Shown here: in pieces, positions 54,101 through 61,399 of the stretch
How the letters are laid out: each line of letters begins with the position of its first letter
Numbering within the stretch: position 1 is the first letter of the stretch
Source of the DNA: Actinernus sp. WN-2022
Lineage: Eukaryota; Cnidaria; Anthozoa; Actiniaria; Actinernidae
Length of the DNA stretch: 64,000 bases
Direction: 5' to 3'
Assembly (NCBI GenBank): GCA_030867875.1
Contig: JAOWCC010000577.1
Coordinates: 154,744,344-154,808,343, forward strand
Position numbers and translations under genes: made by a program
The notes under the pieces: generated by a model
Database searches by the model: none
Seen by the model: only the letters and a program-made list of their open reading frames with translations
What the model was told of the DNA's origin: nothing

Positions 54101-55974
54101 CGGGATGACATTCCATAAGTTAACAATGCGCAAAAAATACAAGTCCCTAAAGATGGACGTCCTGGGAGTGACAGATTGCCTAAAGTACAACTGAACCAGA
54201 GTAAGCACGGCGGGAACGACCGGAACACGAGCTCACGTATTTACTGATGTCAATACTAATAGCATTAGACTTGCATTTGTAAAAGAAGACTAGATCTAGG
54301 TATTCTAACCAGTAATTGATAGGTAAAAGGTTTAAGGACACCAAACGATCCTTATAGCTAGGCCGAGGCAAAGTTTTACAGATAAATATAGTTGCCCTGC
54401 GTTGAATAGATTCTATAAGCATTATGTTTATAATAACAGATTGAGGAGCCCATAACTGACTACAGTATCCTAAGTGAGATCTGACCAGAGCTACGTACAG
54501 AGTCTTTATGGAGTTGGTAGGTAGGTCCCTTGTACAGTTTCGCTTTAGAAACCCAAGCATTCGATTTACTTTCGCAGTTATTGTGTCAATGTGGTGATTC
54601 CATGATAGGTCACTCGTAATCATGACACCAAGATCCCTTTGAGTGGGTTCACAACGTAACTTAACGTCAAAATTAATGAAGTAGGAACGGTCAAAGCTAT
54701 AGCGTTTACGACTGATACGAAGGTTTTCACATTTTTTCGGTTGAAATTTTAGTTCATTACATGAAGACCACTCACTTAGAGCATCAAGATCTGATTGGAG
54801 GGAGGCAGAATCCGACGTAGAAGTGATGACTTTGTAGCACTTCGAGTCGTCAGCGAACATAGAAATGCTGGAGTTCCGCACGACATCTGGCATATCGTTA
54901 ACATAAAGAAGAAACAATACAGGACCTAGAATTGAGCCTTGAGGACCTAGAATTGAGCCTTGAGGACCTCCCGATTTAACAACCGCCCACGAAGAATAAG
55001 AGCCATTTATGACAGCGCGCTGCATCCTTCCAGTCAGGTAATTACCAAACCACTTTAAGCAAAGAACCGCTAACTCCATGTTGTATTTGTCGTGTTTAGT
55101 AACAAACTATGATATTGATGCTGCAACTTTATTCAATCCCTTTCTAAAGGGGGAGGGTACCACAATTAACAGGGAACGCATATGCTTTTCCACCCCTCCC
55201 CCCTCATTTTCGTAAGGCTCGCATATCTTACGCAAAACTAACAAGCAATATGTTGTATTCATCGCGTTGAGTATCAAAACTATGATTTTGATGCTGCAAC
55301 TTTATTCAATCTCTTTCTAAAGGGGGAGGGTACCACTATTAACAGAGAACACATATGCTTTTCCACCTCTCCCCCCTCAGTTTTGCAAGATTCTCAGATC
55401 TTACCCCAACTTTGCAAACAATATGTTTTCTCCGTACAGTTTAGTATCAAAACTATGATTTTTAAGCTGCAACTTCATTCAACCCACTTCTAAATGGGGA
55501 GGTTACCGTTATTAACAGGAAATGCATATGATTTTCCACCCCTCCCCCCTCAGTTTGGCAAGGATCGCAAATCTTACCCCAAATTTGGAATCTATATGTT
55601 GTTTGTCGTGTTTAGTACCAAAACTAAGATTTTAACGCTGAAATTTCATTCAAACCAGACGTAGACTGCGAAATAGAAAATGAAACTGTCCCAGCATGCT
55701 TTGCGGGCGAAATCAAAAGGGCGATGGATTTTTACGGGTAGAAAGTAACGTCGTAGAGACATGGGGTTTTCACCAAAATGTTACCCATAGAAAACTGCAG
55801 GGTTCCTTTTAATTTCGTTGACATTAAAGTTCAGGGGGAGAAATGATAGCGAAAAGAAAATTCAAAACGGCTGAACCTCGCTATTTTGGCCTACGTCACA
55901 GTATTCCGTATTCCGATTAGCTCAGTGGTAAAGTGCCGGTCTGTCGTGCGGGAGGTCGCGGGTTCAAACCCCGG

Positions 55975-56013
<39 letters not shown>

Positions 56014-59000
56014 GGTGCTGCCTTTACAGAACAGTGAACGGTTAGACCTTCACGTCTTCTCGGATAACGACGTAAAATCGTAGGACTAGTGTCCCCAATT
56101 AGTTACAAAGCTAAATACATTTGACACTTAAATAAAGTTACTTACTTACTTACTTATGTTCTTTTTCAACAGATTACAAAGGGAAGGTCACACGTTTTCG
56201 TATAGCGCAGAGAAGAAAATACCATAATATCCGTCCACATGCGTTACGTTGGCGATATAGTTTGTAACTAATTTTGGAGAATTTGCCTCTACGCTCTTTG
56301 AACCAGATCGCCTGTAAACAATTCAGCTTTGCTTTAGAGAATTGATGTCCGGATTGAGTGTTTCTTCTTCGGTGGCATTTTTAATTAGAAACGCTTATAT
56401 ATGACAATGATCAGCTAACTCAAGCTACAGATAATAACTGTACGACTCGTTTATTTATTTTTATTTATTAACTTTACAACTAGTATTTAGCACATTATTA
56501 CAATGACAAACAAACCGCACTACAAAAATATAGACAGAAAAACAATTTACAGTACAAGCTTGCCCAACTAGTTGTCGGATAGAACAACAGGACAAGAGTC
56601 CCATATAAAGTTCTTCCTATATCATAATTACAAACACTAAGAAAAAAATACAAGGACGACGAAAACATTAAAACGGGCTTTGAATATGCCGATTATGAGC
56701 AGCAACTTGTATTGTAGCTGCGGCATTTTGAACAATACGTTTTCCAAGTCCTTGGACGGTCCACGTCAAAAGTGCTGTCACGTTTAGCGAAGCCGAGTGC
56801 TCGTCCGGCAATAAGATATTAGCTGTTATTATCCATTTTACTCACTGTCTGAATTCTGATTGGCTGAGAACACACAGCTAATTCTCGATATGTGGCTATT
56901 GCATTGACTGCGCATGCGTACAATATTATCTGTAGGTATTATCTGTAGGTTGTGACGTCACACTGCTACTATCTGCATGTGGATATTATTTGTGGGTAGA
57001 GCCACAGGCAGCCCAAGCTCTGTATTTGCACTGTGTGACTATTATTTCACAAAATTCTCAGATAAAGAAAATAAACTTACCTTAAGAGTTTGTTGTTGTC
57101 CTGTTGTTTCTCTGGGGTCTAGAAATGGCGGTTATGGGGCATTTCTCTCACTTTGGGTTTTTCTCTCTTCTCTGTCTAAAAGAAAGGAAAGGCTGCACAC
57201 TCAAATTCAAACCACGAGGCACTTGAGGCCGATTTTTCGCACGAAAACCCATCCGATAGGCGTAATTTCCTCCGTCAGGTGAAAGGTAGATAGTTTTTCT
57301 TACCCCAGAAGTTTACAGACTTGAGAAATCATTATCCTAACTCTTCCAAATGAACTAATTTCTTTGAAAAAGCCCTCTCATTGTTCGTCAGAAACTACGT
57401 GTTTGCTGCTATTCGGTCATGACCGTGGCAAAATTCCTCTTTCCGGCAGAGGGACAGTCAATAAATTGCCAGATACGTTACTCTCTCCCCACGGGGTCTA
57501 ACGTGCCGCCTATTGTACTGAGTAGCCAATCGCGTGGTTACAATTTCAAACAAGTTGACAACGCTTGACGACGGCTAGTTCCCAAAGATCACAAACTCAG
57601 AACTTATACATTATATACCTTATTTTGAAACTTGTCTACAAGTGAATCGGCTCTATGGTAAAGTGGTTTAAAGCGCGCGCCTCGAATCCAACGATTAGGA
57701 GTTCGATTCCACACAAGCCAGTAACATTAAAAAATATATTTTTTTCTCCTTTCTCAGTTTTATTTTATCTTTTCCTCTATTTTAAGGTATTTTTTTTATT
57801 AAAATGAAAGCATACAAAGTACGTTAATCTATTAAAACTGTAGTGTTCGATACTTTCACAGGATTTTATATCATTGCATGACCGTGTTGGAGCTTGAGAG
57901 CCAATGCAAAACAAAGTTTTAGTGTGGAAGGCGGCTCTAATAGCTTAAAATAGAGCGGGAAAAGATAAAATAATTTGGAAGAGTTAGGATAATGATTTCT
58001 CAAGTCTGTAAACTTCTGGGGTAAGAAAAACTATCTACCTTTCACCTGCCGGAGGAAATTACGCCTATCGGATGGGTTTTCGTGCGAAACATCGGCCTCA
58101 AGTGCCTCGTGGTTTGAATTTGAGTGTGCAGCCTTTCCTTTCTTTTAGACAGAGAAGAGAGAAAAACCCAAAGTGAGAGAAATGCCCCATAACCGCCATT
58201 TCTAGACCCCAGAGAAACAACAGGACAACAACAAACTGTTAAGGTAAGTTTATTTTCTTTATCTGAGAATTTTGTGAAATAATAGTCACACAGTGCAAAT
58301 ACAGAGCTTGGGCTGCCTGTGGTAGCGCTCGATGATAAGCAAGTACGACCAATTTACGCAAGTAAGGAGAAACATTATTTCGCTTTTTTGTGTCATTTTG
58401 ATATTTTAAACGGACTTTTAGACTGGAATTTTAATTTTTATCTTTTGCCGACATCCATAATTATAGTACTCGCAATAAGAACAATCTACGAAAGCCACAT
58501 TCCATCCGATTACAAATTCCATAGTTAGTTCTTGCTTTTGGAAGAGAGTAAGATAGTTTGGCAGCAAGTCTTGTGTTATAGCTAAGTATAGACCTAAAGA
58601 CAAAGCTAGCGATCTCAAAATCTTTTGAATGTGGTTCTAAGCCATACATCGATTTGACAGATGGAGACAACAAGTGAGGGGGTCTGAGCCTTCAGATGAA
58701 TTCCCTGGGGGGGGAGGGGTGGGGGGAGGTAAAAAGGTAAAAGGGGTAGGTGTGACCGTTGGAAAACCTCGAAAAATACCCTAAAAAAATTCCAAACCGC
58801 GAAAAATTTTCCACCCTAAAATATGCCTCATGGTTTAAAAATCACCCTAAAAATAGATTTCGCTTGACCAACCCCTAAAAAATACCGGATCGCCGATTTC
58901 AAACCCTAAAAATACGACGATCACCCCTACCAGCCGAATATAGGAAGAACCCCCACCGGATGAATTCCCAAGAAGAAAATATGTCCTGAATCTTCAGTGG

Positions 59001-61362
59001 CAAGTACCATGCAGTAATGCCGCTAATGTATGTCGTTCCACAATTGCATTTTTTTTTTAAATGCATAATTAGAACGAGATGAAGACTAGACTAACAACAC
59101 ATTCATAACATTGATTGGATTTTTTTGCTTCAAATTTATTTATAGCTGCATAATGCACGTGTAACTAAGTTGGATATTGTTAATTTGATGTCATGTAATT
59201 AGCTTCCCTGCTAGCAGGTCTCTCTCTGTCTTGGTAAAATGGAAGTAATTAGCATTTTAGAGATTAAAACCTTTATAACTCATCGGCACAGCTTTTAAAC
59301 CCAGAAATATTGTACCATTCAATTATTTACTATGTGTAGAATCGATATTATTAATATCGTTTTTGGTCGTATAGGCACTTTAAGCCGTGTTGTGTAGTGA
59401 TAAGGAGGGTAGTGATTTAGTAATTTTCATGATTTTTGGTAGGAATTCGGTTGAATTTACGAATGTTGTATGGGGAGGAATTTGACATTTAGGGGAATAC
59501 TGGGTTAATGACTGGAATACTGGGTTAATGACTGGAATTGAGTGAAAGGCTCGTATGCGCGGGCTTTATATCGATAACATTATAATGTGTAGTTCAATTC
59601 TATCAATCAACCCTGCTTTTCCCTTGTCCCTCCCCGGCTTTTAGTTACTTGTCTATACAATTGTATGATTATGCGCGCTCTGATTGGTCAATAGCGTTGT
59701 GTTATTAGAGGACACACACATGGTGGCGTCATGAGCGCGCGCAACCAATTTCTCAACTCGTTTTGATGGGATATTTTCATAGTTTTTTAGTTTGCGATTA
59801 TTATATAAAACAAATCCATTCTGCCGTGCGTCTGCCCTCTTATAGACGCACAGACGACGTCACAACGTGAACATCAGTTACGCACTTCGTTGTTCTCTCC
59901 ACGTTGTGACGTCATCTGTGTATGTATAAGAGGACAGACGCACGGCAGAATGGAATCTATCTGTTAAATAAAAACCTATGAATAACAACTGAAAGAAAAC
60001 AAACCGTGTCAAATGTGAACGGCTAATAAATCCCTGTCGACAAATGGTCGCGCGACGAATATAAATCCAGGGCTAAAGCCACGCGATTTAAATGGCTTCG
60101 AAATATTTTCTACCAACTTACAATATACGAATGATGTCGGTCCCGTTGCTGATGTTGGTGTTCTGAGGGCAACACGACTCCAATTGAAATCATCCTTGAC
60201 CTCATCAGTAATTGGTGAGCAGACTGACAAAGAAAACAAACAGTTTTATGGAAAACATATCAAAGAACACACGCAACATGCACAATTCAAGAACGCACGA
60301 AATACGAAACCGTATTGAGGTAGTAACGTTATCAGACCGTATTGGGGTAGTAACGTTATCAGACCGTATTGGGGTAGTTACGTTATCAGACCGTATTGGG
60401 GTAGTAACGCCATCACACCGTATTGGTGTATATAGTAACGTTAAACTGGCTTCCCAGTTGCCATAGTGAAGTTTATTTGCCTAAAGGCTTGCCAAAATAC
60501 ATAGGATTCGTAAAGATATACAGCCGACTATTAACCTCTATTAAACATGGCGTTATATGCTGACGGGTGTAACCGCTCTCCCAACCCTACCCTCCCAGCC
60601 CCCCCTCCCCACCCCCACCATCCTCATCCGATCGACTAGGCTTAAAAGGGAAGACAGTCAGCTTTACGTTAAATGAGACACTTGACCTTCACTGCACCAT
60701 AACATATGTGACAACACAGAAAAATATTTTGTTTTTCCAGGAGCCCATTACTTAAAATCAGCAAGACATTATATTACATGATAATTCTACACACACACAC
60801 ACACACACACACACTGTATATACATACAGTGGAACCCCGATATAACGAACCCCTATTTAACGAAGTCCCCAGTATAACGAACGATATTCTTCAGCACGGC
60901 CAAAGTTACAGTAAAATGTATGAAACAGAATTCCGATATAACGAATCCCGGTATAACAAAATTCCCGTTATAACGAACACAATCCAGAAGCCCAAACTGA
61001 AAATCTATCCCGATATAACGAACAAATGTCATCACGCGACTGAAGATGGCAATGTGAAACAGATCAATACGACATTTAGCTAGTATAATAGTATCTAGCC
61101 GCATGTAGACATAAATCACGAATGTTATTTAATGGTTCAAATCCAGATAGTAAATGCAAGATAAAACCAAATGCTGGATGGTGCAACGTAACACTGATTA
61201 ATTTTAAGGCAAAATAATTATTAACCACACCCCGATATAACAAGATTTAGGTCGTTTTCCCACAAATTCGTTATAACGGGGTTTCATTTATAACGAATCT
61301 CCGATATAACGAACACATTTTCCCAGTCCCTTGGCACTTTGTCATATCGGGGTTCCACTGTA

Positions 61363-61399
<37 letters not shown>

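Noticed and set aside
57649..57720. Functional tRNA gene
   Set aside because: Good T-arm but weak acceptor and anticodon stems, located in a snapback element; listed only as tRNA-like.
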